NCBI RefSeq assembly: GCF_000003855.2
Contig: NW_003101649.1
Span: forward strand, 339,405 to 403,404
DNA: 64,000 nt
Direction: 5' to 3'
DNA from: Blastomyces gilchristii SLH14081
Lineage: Eukaryota > Ascomycota > Eurotiomycetes > Onygenales > Ajellomycetaceae
A program made the position numbers and the translations under genes. This document shows, one piece after another, positions 52,174 through 61,794 of this stretch (the first letter of the stretch is position 1; every line of letters starts with the position of its first letter). The notes under the pieces were generated by a model that worked only from the letters and a program-made list of their open reading frames with translations, did not search any database and was not told the origin of the DNA.

Positions 52174-53182
52174 TCATTTCGACCCCGGGCCTGTATATCC
52201 GTTATCCGGAAGGTATAAGTGTCGTACTGCGCCCTTCGCTGTCAACACCACCATACGGATCACACCGCCAGAACTGCCATCCCATTTTATTGCTTCTTGC
52301 AGTGAGGTCTTCACAAACTCGATCCCCTCCTCCTCAGTCATTCCCTCCCGCCACTTCGCATCACAGTAGCCGTAGATATACGTTGAGCCGGAACCACCAA
52401 TGGCATATGATTGCTTGTGCAGAGAGCCACCCAGCGGTATCGAGTATACCTGTCCTCCATGTCGCGGGTCGTAGCCAGCGATGATGATTCCCGCACTAGA
52501 TATTTAAACGACACGATTAGTATGGGCGAACAACTTTGAGATAGAAGACGGAAGGCGATAAAGAATATACTAAGCGGTAAAGGAAAATTTACTTACCTGA
52601 GCATGTCTTTATTGTCATAACAAAGCTCCTGGAACAACGCAGCAGCGGTTTGGGTTGTTGGGGGTTCTTGGTTGACGACACCGTACATTCCTAAGTGGTA
52701 ACTAACAATATCGGCAATAGCTTGTGTATCCGCAGCAGATCCTGACCGACAGCACCAGATGGTATCGTGCACCTGTGTTAACTTATCTGTGACGCGATTC
52801 GCGATATAAGCTCCAGTAGTCGTCCGACTATCAGCCCCGAGAATAACGCCGTCCTTGAAGTTGATTGCCATGCTTTGCTCGAACTGCGATTAGTGTTTCA
52901 AAACATACGACTGCCGGTATATAGGTAGGACAAGAGCTCACATTGAGGTACCAAGACTATTATTTTACGAGAAGAAGGGTTGGTTAGCTAGCCTACGACC
53001 AGGACAATCGAGGGAAACGGAGGGCGGTATCCTTTACTTGACCTCTCCTTCCTTGAGATGATTCATGTCAATATGGATCCCATCTGTACCATCGTCAGTT
53101 CCAATTTCACAGAAAATAGTCGACCTCAATTCAACAACCACTAACCTTCTCCCAAACACCCAGTAACTCCATGAGCAACCAT
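52174..53182 (-). CDS. PRE3: 20S proteasome subunit beta-1 (caspase-like)
   Basis: N-terminal-nucleophile threonine protease subunit of the 20S core, responsible for cleavage after acidic residues. Proposed exons: 53146-53182, 53038-53083, 52942-52956, 52597-52872, 52174-52495. All introns (62, 81, 69 and 101 bp) are GT-AG and phases fit, giving 231 aa. The start [12 protein letters not shown] is inferred. The propeptide ends at G30, and mature T31 (Thr1, TSIMA) follows. Asp17 (GADSR), Lys33 (TDKL) and Arg45 (CCRSGSAAD), counted from Thr1, are all present, Arg45 being the beta-1 specificity residue. The C-terminus ([17 protein letters not shown]) matches the family. The gene is intact, GC-normal and divergent from BEM46. 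Only exon 1 is uncertain. Confidence 0.95.
52942..52956 (-). other. PRE3: 15-nt micro-exon of PRE3 with catalytic Thr
   Basis: TCTTGGTACCTCAAT on the minus strand, between an AG (52957-52958) and a GT (52940-52941). It joins AA upstream and C downstream to encode N-L-G-T-S-I, which restores the conserved G-T cleavage site. Without it the enzyme would have no nucleophile. Confidence 0.85.
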
Positions 53183-53842
53183 TGTAGCTAACCTGAATGT
53201 AGCAGGAGCTCGGAGTGGGAGACTGGCAAGAATAAAGTGTCAAGCGACGGGAAGCGTGGAGCTGGGAAGAGAGATAAAGAGGTCGATGAGGTCGTTCAAT
53301 ACCCGAGAAAGAGTTATGCGAGTTGAAATGAAGCTGTTGGCGAAATTTCTCTGAGCGCAGTCCTGATTGTCTGTGATGTTGAGAGGGAAAATGGTGATTG
53401 ATGGTTATTACTTGAGGCAGCAAGGTCCAACGCGTGTCGCCCGATCGGGAATGGCCTTGGCACTTGGCTGATCCCCGGCTATTATAATTGGCTAACGCGC
53501 TTACTGCGGTAAACTCTACGGGAATCTCAACACCGGAGAGGATAGCCAGAAGAGGCGTTCAAAAATATCCAGTCTATTTTGCGTATCTTGAGGCGAGGTC
53601 ATCGTCTTCCCTAATTATGTCTTGTTTGTGTACTGCGTAAACCGTAGTTGCATCCGTTTGCCTCCGCCTTCTCTTCCCAGATGCCTTGTGTGCGGCTGTT
53701 TTGGCCCGAGGTGACTTCCCAGACTGCCCCATGTTTACTAGGCCCGCCTCCCCACGCACCCCTGGCTAATCACGATTCCTACACCAAGCTCAACTGTCAC
53801 TGAAACCAACCATATACGCTCCCCGGAGAGGGCGAGACAGAT
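53183..53842. promoter_or_regulatory. divergent promoter region PRE3 / BEM46
   Basis: 660-bp spacer between two divergent genes. It is GC-normal, so probably not repeated. No confident TATA box or proteasome-type control element was seen. A possible small frame on the minus strand is listed separately. Confidence 0.5.
53574..53759 (-). CDS. possible small basic/acidic protein
   Basis: A frame of 61 codons, or 52 from the second ATG (MGQSGKSPRAKTAAHKASGK). It has a lysine/arginine-rich N-half (GKRRRRQTD) and an acidic end (REDDDLASRYAK). The non-random, hydrophilic composition and the lack of an overlapping gene argue that it may be real, but no family is recognised. It lies in the PRE3-BEM46 spacer and would start 84 bp from the BEM46 ATG. 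It could be a 5' UTR shadow. Confidence 0.3.
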   Translation of the reverse strand: MRGEAGLVNMGQSGKSPRAKTAAHKASGKRRRRQTDATTVYAVHKQDIIREDDDLASRYAK

Positions 53843-55078
53843 ATGGCAGACTCCCCACCGCCACCACCATCCTGGAATTTTAGTACAATGGCTGGGAATG
53901 TGGTGCAGTTTCTCAGACTCCCGGTTCTGGCGTCGTCTGGCCTGGCCATTATCGCCAGTGGCATGCTCTATTTCAAGCAAAAGTAAATGACCGTCACATA
54001 TCTACTTTCTTCGTTGCACGTTTAACTGACCACTGTTACTTCTATCTATCAAGCGAAATAATTTATCCTCGCAATGTTCCTCTTGGGTCACGCGCCGAAG
54101 TTCCTAAACCGTCGGAGTTTGGGATGAACGACTACGAGGACCTTCGAATCCCAACCCCTGACGGGGAATCTCTCGCTGCGCTGTTTATTCGCCCGTCTAA
54201 TAAGCGCCATTCTAAGCCTAAAATAACCGTCCTCATGTTCCACGGTAATGCAGGAAATATCGGCCACCGTCTCCCCATCGCGCAGGTCTTGGAGCAGTCT
54301 CTGAACTGCAATATTTTCATGCTCGAATATCGCGGTTATGGCCAGTCGACAGGGACTCCGGATGAACAGGGCCTGAAAATTGACGCCCAAACAGGTTTGG
54401 ATTATATACGGCAGCGTGCGGAGACGAGCGATACAAAAGTTCTAATCTACGGCCAGAGTATTGGTGGTGCGGTCGCGATCGATTTAACTGCGAAAAATCA
54501 ACATCGAGGGGATATAGCAGGATTGATACTGGAGAACACGTTCTTGAGCGTTCAAAAGATGATCCCAAGGTATGAAAGCCATATAACCGAATCGAGTGAC
54601 GATAACCTTTTTTATTTCATTTTTATTTTTTGTCTCCTCTAACGCGTTTTATGATATAATTCGCGTTTATTTGTTGGGGTATTAGGAGTGTTTGTTGCTA
54701 ATAAATATAATCGTCTCAGTGTCTTCCCTGCTGCAAAATACGTTGTTCGCCTTTGTCACCAATACTGGGCTAGCGAGGATACGCTGCCCAAGATCACAAA
54801 GGTCCCGATCCTGTTCCTGAGTGGGCTCATGGATGAGATTGTCCCGTATGTCCCTCTTTCCCCCATTTCGGAGTAATGTTTACATTCACGAGGCCCGATA
54901 TTCTAACGTATAGCCTGTTCTTAGCCCTGAGCATATGGCCCAGCTTTTTTCGATCTGCAAATCTAGTACAAAAGTCTGGCGAACTTTCCCAAATGGACAG
55001 CATAATGATACAGTTGCGGAACCGGGGTACTTCGACTATATCTACTCTTTTGTTGTGGATCACGTTCTAGATGATTGA
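53843..55078 (+). CDS. BEM46: BEM46-family alpha/beta hydrolase
   Basis: Membrane-anchored serine hydrolase family of fungi (BEM46/ABHD13-like). The cellular substrate is unknown; Neurospora work links the family to polarity. Exons: 53843-53982, 54054-54569, 54720-54845, 54925-55078. Introns (71, 150 and 79 bp) are GT-AG with CTGAC/CTAAT/CTAAC-like branch sites, giving 311 aa. An N-terminal membrane segment lies at about residues 24-44 (LPVLASSGLAIIASGMLYF). The oxyanion motif HGNAGN is at 110-115, nucleophile Ser182 in GQSIGG, acid Asp257 (SGLMDEIVP) and His287 (GQHND). All triad residues are in place. The gene is divergent from PRE3 and convergent with ATP11. The start is the first ATG in frame with the anchor. 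Confidence 0.94.
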
Positions 55079-55988
55079 GCTAGCCTAACTGCTCTTTTTA
55101 ACGATCTGATATAAACGTGCGGCCATCCTGGAATGGACCTGAAATGGCAGTTACATACCGTCAAAGCTGTTCTGGGCGGAAGGGAATATTCGCTGGAACA
55201 AGGTGTAACAGACAATCCCGTAGCGAAAGGCACAGCTACTTTATCCGGACGAGGCACGAAAGACAAATGCTCAACAGCTTTCCAGTAATGCTATGTTGGA
55301 TTGATCGAACCCCTTTTCTATGTCTAGCGCCCTTCCCTATGTGATATAAAAACACATATTGCCCCCCACATCGCTTCTTGTAATAATGGCATGATTTTTA
55401 GTTTATTTTTTGATCCTATCTCTATTTCTCTTTCCCATCGCATCCAATTTATGCCTGAATCCTCTTCTCATGTATGTCTAAGATACCCTTTCAAAAAAAT
55501 TTCAAGGTTTTGCACGTCTCCAATATTGGCCCTCCCAACAACACAAAATATAAACTTGTCAGGGGGCAGTATAGTGCCACCTATCTACGGTTTTACAGAT
55601 AGTCACTGGGATCAAATCGCATGCCTTTCCCATCGAAACACTAAGGTACCTAGCGACAGTTTGTATGCAGACACGAAGCCTGCACCGTTGTGCCTTTGGC
55701 CGAGGTTTTAAAAAGCTCATAGAACAGGCATAGGCTTGATCCCAAGCCACCGAGCCAAATAAGGCAGCTAGTAATCTAAACTTCTATTAAGAACTATGGT
55801 AAGAATATGTGCATTTACATACAGTCCCCCGCCCTCACGCTTAAGACCCAAGATATTTTGCACACCTGTAACTAAAAGAACAGGGGGGAGAATTCCTCCT
55901 CCTTATCTTACATAATTTCATTGTATATATATATATACATATATATATATAAAAAGGGGGGGGGATAATACTTCTATGAAAGGATGAT
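55079..55988. other. convergent 3' intergenic region
   Basis: 910 bp between the BEM46 and ATP11 stop codons. It is GC-normal and should hold both 3' UTRs. Open frames here (for example 55391-55711, plus) lack recognisable features. A (TA)n tract followed by nine G lies at 55921-55965. Confidence 0.6.
55921..55965. repeat. (TA)n microsatellite and poly-G tract
   Basis: GTATATATATATATACATAT and following TA units run into AAAAAGGGGGGGGG. It lies 25-70 bp beyond the ATP11 stop codon. Confidence 0.9.
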
Positions 55989-57293
55989 TTAGATCTTCTC
56001 AGCCTCTTCCATCAAATCTTCCAGCTTGAATCCATTTACATCGCCCTGGGTAAACATTCTCACCAAGTCCGCCTTCTTCCCAGCCTGTTTTCCATCCACG
56101 CCCCAATCGTAAAATCGTTGTAGCCACAGCACCAATAGCTTTGCCTCGTCCACAGACACGCCACGATCCTGGACCACGCTCCCGTTCATAAGAATCAAGC
56201 CGGTGTTGTCTGCAAGGTCGAGATGGTGGGTGATGATTGTGTGCGGCTGCGAATATGCACCGTGGAGTTTGTACGAGGCTAGGTGTGTGAAAAGCACGGT
56301 GGACGTATGTGTATTTAGCGTGGGTGGAGAATCAACGGTTGTGGCCGTTGGCGGAGACGTTGTGGCGCTGGCAGGAGGGTGGAAGGCCCATTGCAGGAAA
56401 TGAATATCTGCTCCCGTGCTTGCTGATTCAGTGGTGCCTGCTGGCGCAGTGCCGTCGTTCATGTCTTCCGGCTGGCCGCTATCCGCGGTACGGGGCAGTG
56501 GTAAAACAAACTGTGGATTCTCCCTGGCGGTGTCAACCATTCGCAGGTAAGTATCGATCGGGATAGCAGCGCAGATGGATCGTGGATTGGCAGCATGTCG
56601 GAGACGCCAGAGAGTTTCGATTTCTTTAGCAGGAAGCGTGAGGATTTTGGGAATGTCGAGGTAGGAGGACAAAGGTTTTATTCCGGGTGTTTGACTTTGC
56701 GAGATCGAAGGGTCTACGGTGGGCTGTGTAGACTTAGCAGTCGTCGGGGAGTGTGTTTCAGGGCATGGGCTAGCACTGGAGCTCTGTGGTGTGGATGGGA
56801 CAGGTTGTGGGATCCTCTCTGCTTTCGTTTTCAGGTCTTTGATTTTATCTTGGTAGGCTTCCTGGAGAGACGAAATCGAAGAATACCCCTCCCTTTTAAG
56901 AGGCGGTGACATCGTGAGCGATCGTATACAGGAATTGGAATGGTCCCTCTCGCGAAAATACCATATCAGTTTGGGAGGTCTAAAACAGTTCACTTACTCT
57001 TTGGCCTTGCGATCTAACTTATCCTTGTACCTGTCAATCACTCGGTTTGAGTCATGATGGGTGGTTAAACACCGCACGTCGTGGACTTGGGCCCATCGCC
57101 GTTGAGCATGTGGGAGCAATGGCCTGCCACTGCGTATGATGTGTCTCGCAACCGGAGCTAGAAGCCATGCCATTGCAACAGATGATGTTCGGAAACGAGA
57201 CACTGTATGTACAGCGGCGGGGAGAGTGGGAGCTCTGTTGCCCGCCGACTTGGAACGTTGGCGCACAGCAGTGTAATTGCCAAGCCTCGCCAA
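55989..57293 (-). CDS. ATP11: mitochondrial F1-ATPase assembly chaperone Atp11
   Basis: Matrix chaperone that binds the F1 beta subunit and stops it aggregating before F1 assembly. Exons: 56998-57293 and 55989-56892, with one 105-bp GT-AG intron. The product is 399 aa. The N-terminus is basic and lacks acids (MARLGNYTAVRQRSK...), as expected for a matrix presequence; Met40 (MAWLLAPVARHII) is an alternative start. The junction restores DRYKDKLDRKAKEEG, the family's opening helix. A Pro/Ser/Thr-rich linker follows. The ATP11 domain then begins LSSYLDIPKILTLPAKEIE, with LWRLRHAA, ICAAIPIDTY, FVLPLPR and FLQWAF in order. The C-terminal MNGSVVQDRGVSVDEAKLLV also fits. The low-complexity insert (TSPPTATTVDSPPTLNTHTS) is species-variable in such proteins. 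The gene is intact. Confidence 0.92.
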
Positions 57294-57463
57294 GACTGAG
57301 GCTCTGTTAGGGTTTAGCGGTGGATCCCTCAGATGTCATTATTAGGGCCTTGTGCGGTGCGTCCGTACTTTTTGAACGCAATAGTGGATCTCATTAAAAA
57401 TAGTGTATTGTTGGCCGGATGCCCTGTATGTTGGTGATTGCTACACTGTTGGGGGTCCCGGGG

Positions 57464-57529
57464 GTTGATCGGCCCTTCTACCAGCAGCGCTGGTGGTGAC
57501 TGAGCTCTTTTGCCCCAGTAGCCTACAGG
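57464..57529. repeat. GC copy of a RIP-marked duplication
   Basis: 66 bp matching 57803-57868. Nearly all differences are C-to-T or G-to-A in the second copy, for example CCAGCAGCGCTGGTGGTGAC against TCAGTAGTACTGATAGTGAC. Confidence 0.8.
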
Positions 57530-57594
57530 TTATGAGACTGTTTAGCGTGAGCCCTGCTGTGGTCAACATGCATGGGTTCAATCCCAGGATGAAC
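57512..57594 (+). other. tRNA-like segment, possible SINE head
   Basis: An A-box-like TAGCCTACAGG (57519-57529) and a B-box-like GGTTCAATCCC (57575-57585) sit at tRNA spacing. The acceptor and T stems do not pair well, so a functional tRNA is unlikely. It may be the promoter half of a SINE. No target duplication was found. Confidence 0.35.
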
Positions 57595-57640
57595 TTAAGA
57601 ATATAAATCTCAAACAAATACCCTGCATATTTAAAACAGT

Positions 57641-59899
57641 GTCAAGAGACATTCTAGAAGTGTGTTCTAGAAGTGAGTCCTTGAGCCCTAGAAGTGAGTT
57701 TACTAAGAGAAGTCACTAAGAGAAGTCACTGAGAAAAGTCACTGAGAAAAGTACTGTACTCTGTAATAGCTGATTTGAGAGAGTGTGTTAAGAGTTCTAA
57801 GAGTTAATCAGCTCTTTTATCAGTAGTACTGATAGTGACTAAGCTCTTTTACCTTAGCAGTCTACATACATCTACTCTAAAAATATCTTAATGTATATAA
57901 GTCTCTGTATGTAAAGATATTACAGAGCTAAGCTTAAAATAGAAGACTTTATAAAATTAATTTTACAGATTATTATTAATAATAATAGAAGAGATAGAAC
58001 TGTAAAAATAAATAAAGATTTATTTTTCAGAGTAAAAGTATTAGTTAACTAAGTAAGAAAAAAAAATAAAAAATATCTCACTCTGTCTGATCTCACTCTA
58101 CTAGCTTATATATTATTATTAAAAATAGTGTAAGTAATTTAAAGAAGACTTATAATAGTTCTGAATTTAATCTTCAAAGCTGTATTTTTCTTACACAGAG
58201 TCTTATTTTCAATATAAAGAGTTAAAATCTTAATATTATAACTGTTAACTGACTTAATACTTACTCTCTGTTTTTTCAAGACTCTAGTTTCTGTATTTAT
58301 AGTTATAGAGTACTTCTTGAATAAGCTCTTCTTTTTAACTTTTTTTTTTTTTTTATTCTTCTACTTCTTTTCTTTTACTTTAATATTCTTCTTACTAATA
58401 TTAACTATGTATAACTATTAGTTTAATTGTATTAAAATTGATATATTTTATATTAAAAAGTGACTTACTTCTATAATAAAAGTAGTAACTTTCAGTGTTA
58501 GTATAATAACAACTGATACAATCTTTATAACACTGATATAGAGTATTAATACAGATAATAAAAGAGTGTTCTTCTCTAATATAGTAGCTACAGAGAACTA
58601 TAAAAACAGTATTATGAAATTATAAAAGAAGAGTGTTATAATTTATATTAATTTTTATATTAATCTGATAACTCTCTTATAAGACTGACTTTTAAGTATA
58701 GAATAATTTAATAAGAGTCTGTAGCTTCTTTAATAGCTTTTCAGATATTCTTTCAGTTAAATAAGTTAATAGTTAACTCAATGATCTAGAATTTACAGAT
58801 GCAGCAAAGACAGGTATAAATATAGATATAAAACTGAGAATGAGATTAATAGCTAATAGCTTAGCAGATTAAACAAGATTATTAAGAACTAAACTAACTG
58901 TCAGAATTGTAATTTTCATCATTTAAAAAATCTCACTTATAATGAATATATTTTAAGATGTTGTTTTCAGTTATAATAATAGTATTTATAATTTTTTAAA
59001 CTTCTGATGAATTAATAGATGTTATATCTGCGGCTGTATCAAGACTCTGTTATAGTTTCACACAGCTTATTACTTCTCTGTGAATGATTTCATTCATTTC
59101 ACAGAGTGTTTAAACCAGTTTTCAATCACTCTACAATATTATTCAGTTATAATATAGAAAGATCTGATTAATGAATATAAGAATCTCACTTCTATACAAG
59201 ATCAGTAGATTACTCTTTCATAGCAGTGAGATACTGCTGAGGTATTACTTCAGCTATTTTCACTTATAGAATAGAAGAAAAGTATTCACTCATTATCTAT
59301 ATAGAATAGCTAGATGCTGGCTTCTAATTAAAGAAGTCAGTAATTTATTTTCCACTACTGAAATATATATAAGAGTTATTGCATTTCTTATATAATCTTC
59401 TTAGTATACTAAGTATTATATCTGTGATATTCTCATAATAACTCTGTAGCTCATGAGCTCACTATTCAAGCAAGATAATCAAGTTCATTTATACAGCTTC
59501 TTAAATAACTACTTCTATATAATACTGCTAACTAGTCACTGCTTCAGTTTCATTATATTACACTTTAAATTACTTAATCTGATTATAAGTTTGAATCAGT
59601 TAAGCTCTATTAATGAATTAATATAATCTTATACATCTGTGCTGAAACTGACCTGATCTCATTCTCTGAGAAAAACTTCATATTATTCTCTAGAGTGTGT
59701 ACATCTCTACTCTGACAGAAATCCGAGATTTCTAAATCTACTGTATACTTTGACACAGACTCAGTAACTGCTCTATTATTATCACAGTCTCTACACTTCT
59801 ACATCTATTATAGAGATAGAGAGATTAAGATTGAAGATTTTCTGAATTATAATAGAAATATATTATCTGAATTTCATAACTTTATCTTTACTTCTAAAT
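57641..59899. other. AT-rich DNA, no gene seen
   Basis: Begins with short GA-rich repeats (AGTCACTGAGAAA type, 57700-57755), then AT-rich, CpG-free sequence. No coding remnant is recognised. A T-run of about 15 lies near 58345. Confidence 0.6.
57803..57868. repeat. RIP-mutated copy of 57464-57529
   Basis: Same 66 bp, 339 bp downstream, already in the AT-rich zone. About 15 GC-to-AT transitions and one opposite change within the aligned stretch. Confidence 0.8.
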
Positions 59900-60780
59900 A
59901 AAAATTCTATCTTAATCTGAGTCAGTTTAACACTTATAAGATATAAGTAATATATATTATTAATCTTCTTGAAGACATCTCTGCAACTACTTGAGTTATT
60001 CAGAAGAGAGAGCTTGAGTATATCAATACTGTTATAACTTGAAAAGAATTCAAGAACTTTCTACTGAATCAGATCAAAGATTACTACAATTACAGCTTTA
60101 CAGCAGCACAGTGATTCAACTTATTATAGTAATAAAATAATAAGAATTCTTTTAATTTCAATATAAGATTTGAAGAATATTGAAAGAAATTAACCGATAA
60201 TTTGAATTAATTAAAGATATAGCTTTATCTCACAAAGCTGACTTATAAGATACAGACTATGATATTACAGTATTAGAGTTTATTAATCAATTATACTGAG
60301 CTTGTTAACATGATTTTCTAAATCTATTTGAGTAATTAATACTCTGAGAAAAAGACTAACAAGATCTCTTCTAAGTAATTAATAATAAGATTTAAATAGT
60401 AATGTGACAGCTTCAGTATAGAGAATATAAAGAAGAATTTCAAGTATTCTAATTCTTTACTCACTGTGAAGAAATGTTAAAAAAGATTTAATAAGAATCT
60501 TTATTTTAACTGTGAAGCTAATAATTACTATACTAGTAATTAAAAGAAGCTGAAGAAGAAAAGAAACTGAGAAGACAGTATCTTAAAGTTAACTCTTCTT
60601 CTGATAAATTTATTCATGAAAGATAAAGAAGAGAAAGAAATAAAGAATTGATAATTTATATATCTCTGAGTTTATATTACAATTATAATAAATACTCTAA
60701 ATGAAAAGATATCAGTGAGATATCTACTCAACTCTGAAATACTAACTTTGTATTCTATTTCTTTTCTTTAATGAAGAGTT
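59900..60780 (+). pseudogene. decayed frame, possibly retrotransposon gag
   Basis: A plus-strand frame reads continuously if stops are taken as former Gln or Trp codons. Pieces include EFKNFLLNQIKDYYNYSFTA near 60050 and LYLTKLTYKIQTMILQY near 60230. A knuckle-like LYFNCEANNYYTSN lies at 60505-60540, with C-x2-C-x4-H spacing only if two Tyr were Cys and His. A lysine-rich end follows. Helical then knuckle then basic order suggests gag, but the last Cys is absent, so the call is weak. Confidence 0.3.
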
Positions 60781-60917
60781 GAAAGAAGTTAGATTTATCA
60801 GATTATATGAAATTTACTGATAAAATAAAATATCACTGTTTCAGTATAATTTAAGTAAAGTATGTGATTACAGACTTAGAAAAAATCTTTAAGAAGAGTA
60901 GTTTACTTCTTCTAGAC

Positions 60918-61326
60918 TGATTGTGTAACTGTGTCTGAGACCGGAATCAGAATATTTAATAATCTCATTATCAATTCAACTGATCTCATTACACTGTTTT
61001 AACATTAGATAGTAGTCTCATACTGTCTCAGTGAGACTTACTGTCTACTCTTATCACATTTTTCAAATGAGACTATGATTTTCACTTCTCAATTTAAATT
61101 ATTTTTATTGCTTTAAATGACTTTAAATCTTATTTAAGTGTTATCAAAAAGTGTTACTTTTTAAAAAATTAAAAATAGTCTAAAAAAAACCTTAAAATGT
61201 CTAAAAATAGTAACTTTATATCAAGAATGAGAGTAAATGAGATTAAGTGAAATCACTTTCTTATTTTTTCTAAGTCATGGTCATATTTTGAGATCTGATA
61301 TATAGTCACTTTGCATGTTTTTTTAA
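60918..61326 (+). repeat. LTR-like repeat, right copy
   Basis: The part 60918-61299 is the inverted partner of 39805-40186. It starts TGATTGTGTAACTGTG, and a tRNA-complementary site lies directly beyond it (61327-61347). That position is what a 5' LTR on the plus strand would show. The exact LTR end is not clear. Confidence 0.6.
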
Positions 61327-61347
61327 TGATTAGCCCCAGCGGGATTC
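61327..61347 (+). other. tRNA-type primer-binding site
   Basis: TGATTAGCCCCAGCGGGATT plus C. Its complement reads like the 3' end of a tRNA (T stem and loop, acceptor GGGGCTA, discriminator, CCA) with one change: TGG has become TGA, as RIP would do. It is a GC-rich relic in AT-rich DNA. The tRNA identity was not determined. Confidence 0.5.
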
Positions 61348-61794
61348 AAGCCAAGAAATGTATGAGATTCAATTAAATGAGATCAAATGTGAAATTCATG
61401 ATTCTGATGGCCAATCTAACTTCTTCACACTGTTAATATTGTAGATAAGAATATCATTCTGGATCTTCTATGATTGAGAGAAAACAATTCTCTTATTAAC
61501 TAAGTCACTCAGGTGTAACAGTACTGTCTCACTAATAAAGAACAGTGATAGAGAAATCTGAAGAGTTTCATTAGAAGAATCTTAAGAAAAGATAAAGTTA
61601 ATATACTATGTAACAGAGAACTTGAGAATAGATGAAGAAGCTATCACTCTCACTACAAGATTAGTAGCAGTATTTATCATTGAAGATGAATGAATATAAC
61701 ATCTCTTTACAGATTATAAGAATGTGTTTTTAAAAAGAAAAGCAGTGAAGTTTTCTAATATTAAGATGTAATATAAGATCTATCTTGAAGTTAA
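61348..61794. other. AT-rich DNA between primer site and LINE copy 3
   Basis: Possibly the 5' internal part of the element behind the primer site. No coding frame is recognised. Confidence 0.4.

Larger units (their letters stand above)
57294..57640. promoter_or_regulatory. ATP11 upstream region and island edge
   Basis: GC-normal sequence upstream of ATP11, with GTTAGGGTTTAG (telobox-like, single copy) about 15 bp before the ATG. It contains the tRNA-like segment at 57512-57594 and the unmutated partner of a RIP-marked duplication. Confidence 0.4.

Noticed and set aside
52119..52484. 121-codon plus-strand protein
   Set aside because: Antisense to the last exon of PRE3.
54088..54568. Minus-strand proteins over BEM46
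   Set aside because: They lie opposite exon 2 of a gene with a complete catalytic triad and good splice sites.
56203..56909. Plus-strand proteins over ATP11
   Set aside because: Antisense to the ATP11 coding exon, without domains.
57305..57320. Telomere repeat or internal telomeric tract
   Set aside because: Only one TTAGGGTTTAG unit. At most a telobox-like promoter motif.
39805..61299. Giant DNA transposon or Starship-like element carrying the gene island between terminal inverted repeats
   Set aside because: No transposase or tyrosine recombinase is visible. The island genes are ordinary housekeeping genes, and the repeat has a primer-binding site beside it, which fits an LTR better.
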